Shown: positions 22,387-33,236, numbered from the stretch's first letter. The stretch is 64,000 bases of DNA from Pogonophryne albipinna (GCA_028583405.1 JAPTMU010000111.1:124001-188000); one strand, 5' to 3'. The notes: a model not told the origin generated them from the sequence alone. Numbers and translations are program-made.

Positions 22387-23970
22387 TGTTACGAATGTGG
22401 AAGAAGGCAGTCCGGGTGATGTTATTTATGTGAGGTGAAAATGAGAGGGAGCTGTCCAGGATGACACCAAGGTTCCTAACTTGGCCAGAGAAGGGGATGG
22501 AGTAGCCATCAATGATGAGGTTGGAGGCAGGGGAGGATGAGGTTTTGGAGAGGGTGGTTTTGGTGCCAACCAGCAGGGCTTCGGTTTTGCTGCCGTTGAG
22601 TTTTAGGAAGTTCCTGCTCATCCAGTTCCTGATGTCCTGGAGGCAGTTGGTGAGAGAGGTTGGGGGGATGGCAGTGTTGGGTTTGCTGGAAATGTAGACC
22701 TGGGTATCGTCGGCGTAACAGTGGAAATGGACATTATGATGACGGAGGATAGTGCCAACGGGGAGTAGGTAGATAATAAACAGGAGTGGACCTAATACTG
22801 ACCCCTGAGGAACACCATGTGAGATAGTGGTGCAGCTTGACCGGTGGGTGCTGAGACGGACATATTGTTTTCTGTCTGTTAGGTAGGATGAAAACCATGA
22901 GAGTGCAGTACCTGTGATCCCAATGTCTGCCAAACGTTTGATAAGCAGTGCGTGTGAGATGGTGTCAAAGGCAGCTGTGAGGTCAAGGAGGATTAGGATG
23001 GTGAGCAGTCCAGAGTCAGCTGCACGGAGGAGGTCGTTGGTGATTTTTACCAGCGCTGTTTCGGTGCTGTGCTTTGAGCGGAAACCCAATTGGAAGGGTT
23101 CATGAAGGTTGTTTTTGTCCAGGTGTTGTTGAAGTTGGTCAGCAACCACTCTTTCAAGGGTTTTTGAGATGAAGGAGAGGTTAGAGATGGGCCTGTAGTT
23201 ATTCAGGTCATCTCGGTCAGCTCCAGGTTTTTTTTGAGTGTTGGTGTTATTGCAACAGTTTTGAGGTTTGGTGGTACAGTTCCAGTTGCGAGGGACGAGT
23301 TAATGATTCTTGTGATCAAGGGGCAAGTAGAGGGCACACAGGTTTTAACGAGGGCAGTGGGGAGTGGGTCGAGCTGACAGGTAGTAGGTTTGGATTTACG
23401 GATAAGCTCAGTGATGGAGAACTCAGTAGCTGCCGAGAAATTGGACAGGGTGTGGATTAGCTGGTGACTGGTGGAGCTCAGCCACTGTGGGTCGTCTTTG
23501 GAGGTTGTAGATGCAGCCAGTTGCAGGTGGATGGTGTTGATTTTGCTATTGAAGAAATTCAGAAAGTCATTGCAGTCATCAGATGAGATGTCTGTGGGGA
23601 GGGTTGTGGGAGGTTGAAGTAGGTGTCTGACGGTTGAGAAGAGGTTTCTTGTGTTACCTTTTCCAGAACTGATGAGGTTGGAGTAGTAGGAGGACTTAGC
23701 GGTGGTGAGGGCGTTCTTGTAAAGGCAGAGATGTTCTTTGTAGAGCTGAATGTGGATTAAGAGTCCAGTCTTTTTGCACAGACGTTCAAGATGCCAGCTT
23801 GTCGTTTTTAGCTGGTGGAGGGCAGCAGTGTACCAGGGAGCAGTGTGCACAAATGAGACTATGTGAGACTTCAGGGGAGCAAGCGTATCCAGGGAAGATG
23901 TGAGACAGTTGTTGTAGTGACTCACCAGTTCAGCAGCGGTTGAGGAGGAGGATGGGGGTGGACTGGGCAC
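22387..23970 (-). pseudogene. Reverse-transcriptase part of LINE-A
   Basis: Open piece 23970-23203 carries the linker before the RT domain. After a one-base shift in a run of A residues, 23149-22387 carries FQLGFRSKHSTETALVK, LLDLTAAFDT (motif A), [13 protein letters not shown] (motif B) and YADDTQVY with the catalytic Asp pair (motif C). It is then cut by LINE-B after FFHIRNIS. The homopolymer frameshift is shared by both duplicate copies, so it predates the duplication or reflects a common assembly error. Confidence 0.85.
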
Positions 23971-24124
23971 AGAGGCAATAAGGGAGTTAAGGTCTCCATT
24001 AAAGGAGGCCTCTCTGCTGGGGGTTGAATTGTTTGAACATTAGTTGTGTTGTTTCCCTAAAGTCTAACAGAGAGAGACTCCCTCTGGTGGATGCTGTGCA
24101 GTATTGTGTTGTCTTTGCTCCAAA

Positions 24125-24162
24125 GGTTTTTGTACAGAGTGTTGGTGTTTCCTGTCACTGTG
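24125..24162 (-). other. 23-type recombination signal of V11
   Basis: Consensus heptamer, spacer and nonamer; intact although the leader is broken. Confidence 0.94.
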
Positions 24163-24595
24163 GGCTTCACAGCACAGGAGTACACAGCAGAGTCTGTCAC
24201 TGCAACAGAGGAGATACTCAGATAGATCTGGGTTTTATCCTCATCTGATTTAATGGACAGTCGAGAGTTTGATGCAGGTTTTGTTCCCCAGTGAAGGATG
24301 AGGAACTTTGGTGGTTTTCCAGGATATTGTCGATACCAGTAGAAATAATCATTAGCTGCTATAGTTTTGGAGTATCTGTAGGACAGAGTAACAGTGCTGC
24401 CTTCTGGACTGGACTCTTCTTGCTTTGATGGAGTGAGATCTTCACAGCTGACTGGAGAGAGGATTAATTCAAAGTAATCATTTAATAAATCGCATTAAAT
24501 TAATCTGTAATTAAACTTTTTCGCTCAGAATGTTACATACCTCTTAGAACGGACACTAAACATCAAAAAATAAAACAGTTATCTAATGACAGCAT
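24163..24595 (-). pseudogene. TRAV: V11: A3 V segment with a stop in the leader
   Basis: Leader exon 24595-24541, V exon 24451-24163 (289 nt, open). Leader codon 11 is TGA (24565-24563) where V3 has TTA, so translation from the normal ATG stops after MLSLDNCFIF. The V exon carries SKTIAANDYFYWYRQ and ends VYSCAVKP (Ser for the second Tyr before the Cys). Splice sites and RSS are intact, so it may still rearrange non-productively. V19 shares the stop. Confidence 0.88.
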
Positions 24596-26212
24596 GTTGA
24601 ATGAAGGTGATGATGATGGTCTGTGTTGAACTCTGGTGAATATGGAAGTTCCTCTCTCTTCTATAGTTCAGGAACATCTTAGCTCCTCCCTGAATCTCTC
24701 TGTCTCCTCTTAGGTCTGTATTTCACTTATCAGTTACACTTCCTCCTGGGTAACAGATCCAAAGGCAGTCTGTAAATTGAACATTAGAGAACCTACACTC
24801 AAAAAAATGAAACCAACATGATTTAATTATGTGACAAAATTCCACGCAATTATATTATGTTACTCTAAGTTAAATGAAAGATGTACATAATACATGATTC
24901 ACTGTTGTTAACCCAACGCATGTTTATCTTATTCATCCAATGCAAAATTAATACTTCAGGTTGACATATTTTACTTTTTATCTTAACTAACGTGTTTTAC
25001 CATGTTGGTTATATTTAATCCAATTGCATGGAATTGTTAATTATAATAAGCTGATAACACTAAATGTAGTCTAACAGAACCATTAATCACAGAAACACAA
25101 TTGTTCTAATAAAAACCTTTATTAGCACAAAATGAGAAGTTAACATTGTCTCTCTAACATTGACTGATTAAAACCCCACATTATAAAACAGAGTAAGAAG
25201 AGGTTGCCCTGCTGCCAGCGATGTCTATGTGTTTGTTCCCAGGACACCTGTGAATAACAGATGGTTAGTTCATCTGCAGCAGCATGCCAACTCCAAGTGC
25301 AATATAATTTGGGCTGGAACCTATTATTTTAAGTGCTAGACTAAATTAGGGTAACCCTATGGTGAATGGAATGTGAATTATGTTTAAGATTTTTTTTTTT
25401 ATTTTGCATCTGGTGCACTTTGAGAGCAACATTAGGAACCAAATCTATGGATACCTCTCTGAACAACACCCATTTGAAACAGTACTGTAAAAATATCTAC
25501 TTTTTCTTTATGTATCTTACTAAGTTGTTTGTTGCCCTTTCTGGCTGCTAGGTGAGCTTTGGTCGCACAGTGCCACTTTTGAAGTACTGCTCCGGCAGCA
25601 CTATACCCCTGCATTCCAGTAGTTATTGCTCCACTAGCCCTTACATAAATGTGTTGTATTATTATTTCTAATTGATATGACGTGCTGGCACTATGACATC
25701 TTTTGATTTGGATCAAAATGGAAATATGGCGTTTTGGAGTGCACGGCACTGCCGTGCACGAGATAAGCCAAGAAGCTAGCTAGCTAGCCACTAGTCGTGA
25801 AACACTTTAACATCAACATCAATAAACATCAATTTAGCTGACTTCACAGGTCGATATTCACGGTAGGTGTATGATATTACCTCATACAAACGATGTTTCA
25901 TATTTGTAGACCTCATCAATACATTAATTAATCTAAACAGGACTACTTACAACATGCATGCTATCGTCGTCTCCATCGTGTGTGCTGCGGTCTTCCTTCG
26001 TGGTGTGCCTGGCGAGGTGTCATTAAACCAATGCATTCCATTCACGTCAGGTCAAACTAAGTGAATCTTGCTCATTTAAAAGCCATGCTTTTTAGCTGGT
26101 ATAATTCAATACAATTAATGTCCACCCCTTGCATCAACGTAAACAAATCATGTTAATTTAAAATCACATAGTTATATGTTGGTTCTATTAGATGTAAATG
26201 TGTTCAGTTCAA

Positions 26213-28723
26213 GGCAAGGCAAGGCAAGTTTATTTATATAGCACTTTTCAACACAAGGCAATTCAAAGTGCTTTACAAAAAATGAAAGACATTTAAGAAA
26301 ATGGCATTTAAAATCAGTCATTAAAAAGAAAAGCAAATAAAATAAACATTAAAAGAAAAAAAATACATGAATAAAAGTTACAGTGCAGTCTAAGATGTGA
26401 ATAGTTCAATTAAAAGCAGCGACAAAAAGAAAAGTCTTCAGCCTGGATTTAAAAGTAGTCAGAGTTGCAGCGGACCTGCAGGTTTCTGGGAGTTTGTTCC
26501 AGATATTTGGAGCATCATAACTAAACGCTGCTTCTCCATGTCTAGTTCTGACTCTGGGGACAGAAAGCTGACCAGTCCCTGAAGACCTGAGAGATCTGGA
26601 TGGTTCATAATTTAGCAGGAGGTCAGAAATGTATTTTGGGCCTAAACCTTTCAGTGCTTTATAAACCAGCAGCAGTATTTTGAAATCTATTCTTTGACAC
26701 ACAGGAAGCCAGTGTAAAGACTTCAGAACAGGAGTGATGTGATCCACTTTCTTAGTGTTAGTGAGGACTCGAGCAGCGGCGTTCTGAATCAGCTGCAGCT
26801 TTCTAATAGATTTTTTAGTGAGACCTGTGAAGACACCATTACAGTAGTCGAGTCTACTGAAGATAAAAGCATGGACAAGTTTTTCCAAATCCTGCTGTGA
26901 CATTAGTCTTTTAACCCTAGATATATTCTTCAGGTGATAGTAGGCTGATTTAGTAACTGTTTTAATATGACTGTTGAAACTCAGGTCAGAGTCCATGACT
27001 ACACCTAGATTTCTGGCTTTATCTGTTGTTTTGAACATTGCAGACTGAAGCTCAGCGCTAACTTTTAAACGTTCTGCCTTGGCTCCAAAAACCATTACCT
27101 CAGTTTTATCTTTGTTTAATTGGAGAAAGTTCTGACACATCCAGTCATTGATTTGTTCAATGCACTTACTCAGTGTTTGAATTGGAGCATAGTCTCCTGG
27201 TGAAATTGTTACATAAATTTGTGTGTCATCCGCATAGCTATGGTAACTTATTTTGTTGTTCTTCATTATCTGAGCCAGTGGTAGCATGTAGACGTTAAAG
27301 AGAAGAGGCCCCAAGATGGAGCCTTGAGGTACCCCACATGTCATATTTGTCAACTCAGATGTGTATTTACCTATAGAAACAAAGTTGTTTCTGTCCTTTA
27401 AGTAGGATTCAAACCAATTTAGAACTGTTTCCGAAAGTCCCACCCAGTTTTCCAGTCGGTCTAGTAATATGTTGTGGTCAACAGTGTCAAATGCAGCACT
27501 GAGATCTAATAATACTAACACTGAAGTTCTGCCACTGTCTGTGTTTAAGTGGATGTCATTAAAGACCTTTACAAGAGCAGTCTCAGTGCTGTGGTTTGGA
27601 CGAAAGCCTGACTGGAACACATCCAAACAGTTATTTAAATGCAAGAAATTACTCAACTGTTGAAAAACAACTTTTTCAATGATTTTACCTAGAAATGGGA
27701 GGTTTGATATGGGCCTGTAATTGTTCATTACTGAAGCATCTAGATTATTCTTTTTTAAGAGCGGTTTAATGACTGCAGTTTTCAGGGCCTGTGGAAAAAT
27801 ACCTGTGTGAAGAGATTTGTTTACTATATGAAGTAGATCTGAGGCCATGCAAGGCAAAACATCTTTGAAAAATCCTGTTGGAATAATATCAAGGCAGCAG
27901 GAGGAGGATTTCAGAAGTTGTATAATGTCCTCTAGGTTTTTATCATTAATCTGATGGAATTGTGTCATGGTGTTTGAATTGATGTTAAGTGGACACAGAG
28001 ACAACACATTTGCTCTTCCTGATGCAGAGGCACTGACTGCTTGTCTGATTTTCTGAATTTTGTCAGTGAAGAAGGAGGCAAAATCATTGCACGCCCTGGT
28101 GGATAGAAATTCAGAGGCTACTGACACTGGGGGGTTAGTTAGTCTGTCGACGGTAGCAAATAAGGCACGTGCGTTGTTTTTGTTTTTGGTAATGATGTCA
28201 GAGAAGAACGATTGTCGTGCGTTTTTCAATTCCAAATGATAAAGGCCAAGTCTCTCTTTATAGATTTCAAAGTGAACCTGGAGATTTGTTTTTCGCCACC
28301 TGCGTTCAGCTTTTCGACATTCTCTTTTTTCTGTTCTCACGGTCATGGCCTTTCTCCATGGAGATATTTTCTTAACAGACACTTCCTTTACCTTAGTTGG
28401 AGCAATGGCATCTATAACATTTTTAATTTTTGAATTAAAATGATTTACTAGCTCATTTACTGAGATGTTAGCAGGGGCAAGTGTGGAAGAAAAATTCTGA
28501 GTAAACATTTCCCTAGCGTTTTCAGTTAAATATCGCTTTGTGGTTACCTCTTTCTGAACATTTTTGTGAACAGAAATAGAGCTCTCAAAGAAAACACAGG
28601 AATGGTCAGAGAGTGCAACATCAGTCACCACAACCTTAGAGATATTCAGACCCTTTGAGATAATTAAGTCCAGAGTGTGCCCCTTATTGTGCGTGGGCTC
28701 CGTCACATGCTGAGTCAGTCCAT
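26213..28723 (-). mobile_element. Young 5'-truncated L2-like LINE
   Basis: 2,511 bp. The 3' end (26213) has a (CCTTG)n tail after 'gctatataaataaacttgcc' on the minus strand. A 7-bp duplication AGTTCAA flanks it at 26206-26212 and 28724-28730. The duplicated region at 52829-52840 is the exact empty site, so this insertion followed the segmental duplication, or was lost cleanly from the other copy, which LINEs do not normally do. Confidence 0.93.
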
Positions 28724-28748
28724 AGTTCAAAACATATATATTTGTCAT
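26406..28748 (-). CDS. LINE endonuclease-end/reverse-transcriptase ORF, 780 codons
   Basis: One uninterrupted frame. Residues about 10-60 are the end of an endonuclease (ALSDHSCVFFE); 380-520 hold RT motifs [26 protein letters not shown] (about 415-426), CGVPQGSILGPLLF (about 471) and YADDTQIY (about 505); the C-terminal domain with SRLDYCNGVF follows. The full family protein is longer; the endonuclease N-terminus is missing. The ATG and first eight codons come from host DNA beyond the insertion point, so the start is fortuitous. It is the best-preserved relative of the passenger type 1 fragments. Confidence 0.85.
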   Translation of the reverse strand: MTNIYVLNYGLTQHVTEPTHNKGHTLDLIISKGLNISKVVVTDVALSDHSCVFFESSISVHKNVQKEVTTKRYLTENAREMFTQNFSSTLAPANISVNELVNHFNSKIKNVIDAIAPTKVKEVSVKKISPWRKAMTVRTEKRECRKAERRWRKTNLQVHFEIYKERLGLYHLELKNARQSFFSDIITKNKNNARALFATVDRLTNPPVSVASEFLSTRACNDFASFFTDKIQKIRQAVSASASGRANVLSLCPLNINSNTMTQFHQINDKNLEDIIQLLKSSSCCLDIIPTGFFKDVLPCMASDLLHIVNKSLHTGIFPQALKTAVIKPLLKKNNLDASVMNNYRPISNLPFLGKIIEKVVFQQLSNFLHLNNCLDVFQSGFRPNHSTETALVKVFNDIHLNTDSGRTSVLVLLDLSAAFDTVDHNILLDRLENWVGLSETVLNWFESYLKDRNNFVSIGKYTSELTNMTCGVPQGSILGPLLFNVYMLPLAQIMKNNKISYHSYADDTQIYVTISPGDYAPIQTLSKCIEQINDWMCQNFLQLNKDKTEVMVFGAKAERLKVSAELQSAMFKTTDKARNLGVVMDSDLSFNSHIKTVTKSAYYHLKNISRVKRLMSQQDLEKLVHAFIFSRLDYCNGVFTGLTKKSIRKLQLIQNAAARVLTNTKKVDHITPVLKSLHWLPVCQRIDFKILLLVYKALKGLGPKYISDLLLNYEPSRSLRSSGTGQLSVPRVRTRHGEAAFSYDAPNIWNKLPETCRSAATLTTFKSRLKTFLFVAAFN

Positions 28749-28803
28749 TAAACAAACTCAAAATAGATAGACTGGAGTAACTCTGTAATCATTTTTTTGA
28801 GTG

Positions 28804-29330
28804 TAGGATTGAACCCTGTGGTGCACCACAATAAATATCAGACCAGTAATCAAAACTTGAGTCTGTGATGTGTACCAGTTCATTGAGAGAGGTGATTTGA
28901 AGTGTTTGATCAGTCAGTAAATAAAAACGTAATAATAACAATGACGGGCGTTAACGTGAAGTCAGATTAGTGAGAGGTGTTTCATTCAATCTGTTTAAAA
29001 GGATCTTAATCTAATAAGAATATTTCTTCAGTCCTAACATTTAAAAGGTATTGAACACCACAACACAAGCTGCTGTTCCAATAGCACATATCATCACATT
29101 GTGCTTAAAGATAAACTGAATCCAATGACAAAGTGAGAGGACCTAGGATTGAACCCTGTGGTACACCACGTGAAATCACAGACTCACTGAAAAGAATGTA
29201 TTTTAAGTTCATGGAGACAATTTACTTTTATTTCAGCGTGTGACAAAAGGCCAGATTCACTGACTGAGTTAAACATTTGAACCTGTGGATGTGAATCAAA
29301 GACAGTACATGTGTGTGTATGGTAGGGAGC
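28804..29330 (-). repeat. Passenger type 2 LINE fragment, right part
   Basis: Continuation of 24755-24793. The CGVPQGSIL-like block appears twice, near 28806 and 29147. Confidence 0.65.
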
Positions 29331-29399
29331 ACTTGTTAATAGATTTCTAATTTTCAAGCGGGTAAAGTACATTACTGTATCATCACAAATTATTGATGT

Positions 29400-29430
29400 T
29401 GAACAGAGAGAGACTCCCTCTGGTGGATGT
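29400..29430 (-). pseudogene. Relic 3' flank of a lost V gene
   Basis: 'cagagagagactccctctgg' followed by 'tggatgtt', the sequence that normally lies just beyond a V nonamer, preceded by the same 'attactgtatcatcacaaa' flank as V4 and V13. The RSS and V exon that should follow are absent; unrelated sequence starts at about 29431. The same relic is at 53503-53533 in the duplicate. Confidence 0.65.
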
Positions 29431-30816
29431 TCAGTCAGTCAATCAGAGACAGGCTCTGTATATATCTGAGACCTGTGATATATTGATGAAGAAGAGGATA
29501 ATAGGGGACCTTTAAGATGGTGTCGAGCAGTTCCTCTGTGACGCTTGTTGATCCCCACAAGTGTTCGATATTCTGCGTCTGGACTCCAGTATCTGCATCA
29601 ATTAAATTGTATCGATGATTAACCTTGAAAAAAGTGCCGACAGATAACCCACAAGTACTTATCTTTCTTTACATCGTGTCCTTTCTGCCAGGCCATGACA
29701 ATATGCACAACACCTATAGAAGACACTACAGGAGAGGGAATACCACAGAGAGAGGAAGAAGGACTCTTTAAGACTTGCTGGACATGTTCACCTTTTCAGG
29801 TCTTAACAAACTCTACACTGAACCAGAAGATGTGAACTCTATGAATGACTCTGTACTCTGGATTATTGTTAAATGTGTGTGTGGTGGAGGATTTAGGTAC
29901 GTTTGGGATATCCTCTACATCTTTTCAGATGCATACATTATCAGGGAAAAGGGCAAAATTCTGAAATGTTCTGAAGAAAGTCAGAATTCCAAGATTCTCG
30001 GACAAAAGTCAGATTTCGAAAATTCTTAGAAAAAAGTCAGAATTCGGTTATGTTCAGAAAAAGAAAGTCATTGATATTTTCAGGAAAGATAAAGTCAACA
30101 TTTTTAGTCTTTTTTATGATTTTTTCAGAAATCTTTTATTTTTCAGAAACTCAAACTGTTGATATTCCCCGTGAAGTCAAAAGTTGAGATATTCAGGGGA
30201 AAAAAATCACTATCGGGGTTTGTTTTGGAGAAAAAACAGATTTAGAAAATGTAAACATTTTGAGATGTTCAGAAAATGTTCAGAATTTGTAGATGTTCAT
30301 ACTGCCTGTGCTGCAGCACCTCTTTTCACCCTCTGTCTGAAACCAGAGCCCAGTCTGCTCTGATTGGTTAGCTCCATAGAGATGTTGATGGGAATAAACA
30401 AAGAGTCTAATGGAGGCCTTTCAGGCAAAACTAAAGCTCCTGATCAGATATAACAGGAACTACAAAGCTGGTTATCAGCTGACTCTTTGAAACCATGATT
30501 TCCTCCTCAGGCTTTCGAGCCCACATGAAATCGGGCATTTGTTGTATCATTTGACTCATGAACAGCATGAAGGGAGTACTATTGGAATACATGTGATGAT
30601 GTGGTGAGGTGTTTGGATTTGTCAGGTTGCTCTATCCTTTCTCCATTGATTTTTCAGAAATAGTATTGATTATACCTCAATCTGTATGGATATACATGAT
30701 ATATGATATCTGCAAGAGAATAAGAGTCTGTCTAATGGACTGGAAACTTTGAAGAGGAGGAACTGGTGTCCGTCAGGAAGAATCTGTGGAGCAAAGAATA
30801 TAATGAGTCAGCAATC
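29431..30816. other. Unassigned DNA with short imperfect repeats
   Basis: No supported gene. Between about 29960 and 30280 there are many irregular repeats of 'agaaaaaagtcagaattc' and 'tttcagaaa' type, which create short open frames by chance. Duplicated at about 53534-54921. Confidence 0.5.
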
Positions 30817-31539
30817 CAGAGGGGGAAGAAGTACTCTCATCATTTACTTCAGTAAAAGTAGTAATACTGCAGTGTAAACAAAGTCAAATTCCTGCATTCA
30901 AATGTAACCTCAATAAGAGTCAAAAAGTATTAGCATAAAAGTAAAAGTAAAAGTATGCGTTATGCAAAGTGGCCATTTTAAGCACCAGGTCTTTTTGGTT
31001 GTTAAAATGATTGATGGGGGTAAAGGTGGGGTTTATTTGAATGACTTCATAGAGTACTGGGTAGCTTCATCTATAATATAATGTGTGTATGTAAAATACA
31101 CGTAGTGAGGTAAAAAGTGCAACACTTGCCTACACAATGTAATGAAGTCAAAGTATACATTAGTAAAAAAGTACAATTACCTCAATGTTTTACTTCCTGT
31201 TGCGACCTGGCTCAAAAGGCCCCAACAAAAAGGAGACACAACATGTCAACGGGTAGAAAAAGGTGTTTATTTGCACAAACAGTTCAAATCAAGTACGGTG
31301 TATACTCATCAGCGCCGGGTCCCTGCAGGAGAAAGCAGAGAGAGCACAGAGAGGAGCAGAGAGGCTTTAAATAGCTGCAGGACACCAGACCCAGGTGCCC
31401 TGAGTTACTGCAATCAATGCAATCACTGGAGCCAATGCAGCACAAACAGAACAGCCACACCCTCTCTACTGATGAACCCACAGGGGCATCACACTTCCGT
31501 ACAGTATGAGTAAATGTACTTAGTTACATTACACCACTG
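30817..31539. mobile_element. hAT-like non-autonomous element (copy 1)
   Basis: Ends CAGAGGGGGAAGAAGTACTC and, inverted, CAGTGGTGTAATGTAACTAA: a CAG...CTG pair resembling the 'agtaaaagtagtaatac' type elements abundant in fish. The 8-bp flanks CAGCAATC and CAATAATC match at six positions. The interior from about 31198 to 31490 looks like a second inserted sequence of unknown type. No transposase. Confidence 0.5.
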
Positions 31540-31819
31540 CAATAATCTAACGCTAGTTCTTCACCATGAACTGTTCCACCTCACACTGCAGTGAATCGTA
31601 TGTTAGTCAGGACCAGTTTAACCAGTTCATCCACATTCAGGAGCCGGTGGACGGACAGGCCGGACCGACTGCTCTTCATCTTTGGAGTCTCCCTCAGAGG
31701 TTGGATGTGTGTCACTTTGAGAGGAGAAGTTGTACTGTTCGAGGTGTCCACTTGATGGTGATGTTGTTCAGAAAAAGGCGGGATCTGAAGTGTGTGAATG
31801 TTCAGGGAGAAGCTGCAGA

Positions 31820-31857
31820 GGTTTTTGTACAGCGTTGTGGTGTTTCCTGTCACTGTG
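31820..31857 (-). other. 23-type recombination signal of V12
   Basis: Consensus heptamer and nonamer. The spacer has two changes near the nonamer. The region beyond the nonamer is unique. Confidence 0.94.
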
Positions 31858-32294
31858 GGCCTCACAGCACAGTAGTACACAGCAGAGTCTGTCACTGCAG
31901 CAGAGGAGAGGCTCAGATAGATCTGGGTTTTATCCTCATTCGGTTTAATGGACAGTCGAGAGTTTGTTGCATTTTGTGTTCCCAAGTGAAAGATGAGGAA
32001 CTCTGGTGGTTTTCCCGGATATTGTCGATACCAGAAGAAATAATCATCCAATTCAGCAACCTTGGAGTATCTGTAGGACAGAGTAACAGAGCTGCCTTCT
32101 GGACTGAACTCTTCTCTCTGTAATGCAGTGAGATCTTCACAGCTGACCCCTGAAGAGAGGAGTAATTCAAAAGACTCAGTTAATAGATCACATTTGATCA
32201 ACATTAGAAGTTAACGTATTCATGCAGAAAGTTACGTACCTCTTAGAATGGAAACTAACAGTAGGGAATGTAAATAATAGTCTAAGGACAGCAT
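31858..32294 (-). CDS. TRAV: V12: T-cell receptor V segment, subgroup A4, open
   Basis: Leader exon 32294-32240 (MLSLDYYLHSLLLVSILRG), intron 90 bp, V exon 32149-31858 (292 nt). Encodes VSCEDLTALQREEFS, RYSKVAELDDYFFWYRQ, HLGTQNATNSRLSIKPNED, LSSAAVTDSAVYYCAVRP. The frame stays open for a further 90 codons through the RSS and beyond, the longest germline read-through in the window. Identical in protein to V20. Likely functional. Confidence 0.9.
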
Positions 32295-32454
32295 GTTGAA
32301 TGAAGGTGATGATGATGGTCTGTGTTGAACTCTGGTGAATATGGAAGTTCCTCTCTCTTCTATAGTTCAGGAACATCTTAGCTCCTCCCTGAATCTCTCT
32401 GTCTCCTCTTAGGTCTGTATTTCACTTCTCTCAGTTACACTTCCTCCTGGGTAA

Positions 32455-33010
32455 CAGGTCCAAAGGCAGTCTGTAAATTAAAAGTCAGAGGACCTAGGAT
32501 TGAACCCTGTGGTACACCACAATAAATCACAGACCAACAGAGAATTGTAATTTACAAAGATAAGAAAATAAGCAGTCAAAACTTGAGTCTGTGATGTGTA
32601 CCAGTTTATTGAGAGATGTGATTTAAAGTGTTTGATCAGTCAGGAAATAAAAACGTAATAATAACAATGATGGGCGTTAACCTGAAGTCAGATTAGTGAG
32701 AGATGTTTCAACGAGAGAGAAATCTTTTTTAAATGATCTTAATCTATTACAAATATTTATTCAGATCCGACATTTAAAAGGTCTTGAACACCACAACACA
32801 AGCTGCTGTTCCAATAGAACATTTCATCACATTGTGCTTGGAGATAAACTGAATCCAATGACAAAGTAAGAGGCTCTAGGATTGAACCCTGTGGTACACC
32901 ATGTGAAATCACAGACTCACAGAAAATTAGAGACACTTATTTTTAAATTCATTGAGACTACATTGTATGTTTAATCTGTGATAACAGGCCAGATTAATTA
33001 ATTGAGTTAA
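32455..33010 (-). repeat. Passenger type 2 LINE fragment upstream of V12
   Basis: Two decayed GVPQGS-type blocks near 32497 and 32880. Confidence 0.65.
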
Positions 33011-33198
33011 TCATTTGAAAATGTTGATGTGAATCAAAGACAGTCCATGTGTTTGTATGGTAGGGAACAATTGTTCATACATTTCACATCATCAAGCAGG
33101 TAAACTACATTACTGTATCATCACAAACTATTGATGTTTGTCAGAGAGAGACTCCCTCTGCTGGATGTTGGGCAGTATTGTGTTGTCTTTGCTCCAGA

Positions 33199-33236
33199 GG
33201 TTTTTGTACAGAGTGTTGGTGTTTCCTGTCACTGTG
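33199..33236 (-). other. 23-type recombination signal of V13
   Basis: Consensus heptamer, spacer and nonamer. Confidence 0.94.

Larger units (their letters stand above)
18515..23998 (-). mobile_element. LINE-A, L2/CR1-like non-LTR element, host of nested insertions (copy 1)
   Basis: 3' end at the left, with an (AAT/ATT)n tail at 18511-18535 and a 3' UTR with a poly-A/T run (18582-18609). The C-terminal part of the protein is 19219-18925 (SRIDYCN, LHWLPVQSRINF). The remainder continues at 22387-23970 beyond LINE-B. The 5' end is truncated within or after the endonuclease region. It was inserted in the V-cassette flank just before 'aaaggaggcc', which resumes at 24000. The duplicate is 45146-50619. 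Confidence 0.85.
24796..28803. mobile_element. TA-flanked inverted-repeat DNA element containing a LINE (copy 1)
   Basis: Termini CACTCAAAAAAATGA at both ends in inverted orientation (15 bp), flanked by TA on both sides (24794-24795 and 28804-28805), the Tc1/mariner-type target duplication. Without the LINE at 26213-28723 it is 1,490 bp, the length of the uninterrupted copy at 51417-52906. No transposase is visible, so it is non-autonomous. It sits inside passenger type 2 LINE sequence. Confidence 0.82.

Noticed and set aside
29775..30029. 84-codon plus-strand ORF, duplicated at 53878-54132
   Set aside because: Runs into irregular AAAGTCAGAATT repeats and has no domain; its conservation is explained by segmental duplication.
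31566..32123. 185-codon plus-strand ORF, identical at 55932-56489
   Set aside because: Antisense to V12/V20, whose splice sites, leader and RSS are all intact; no family resemblance in the plus frame.
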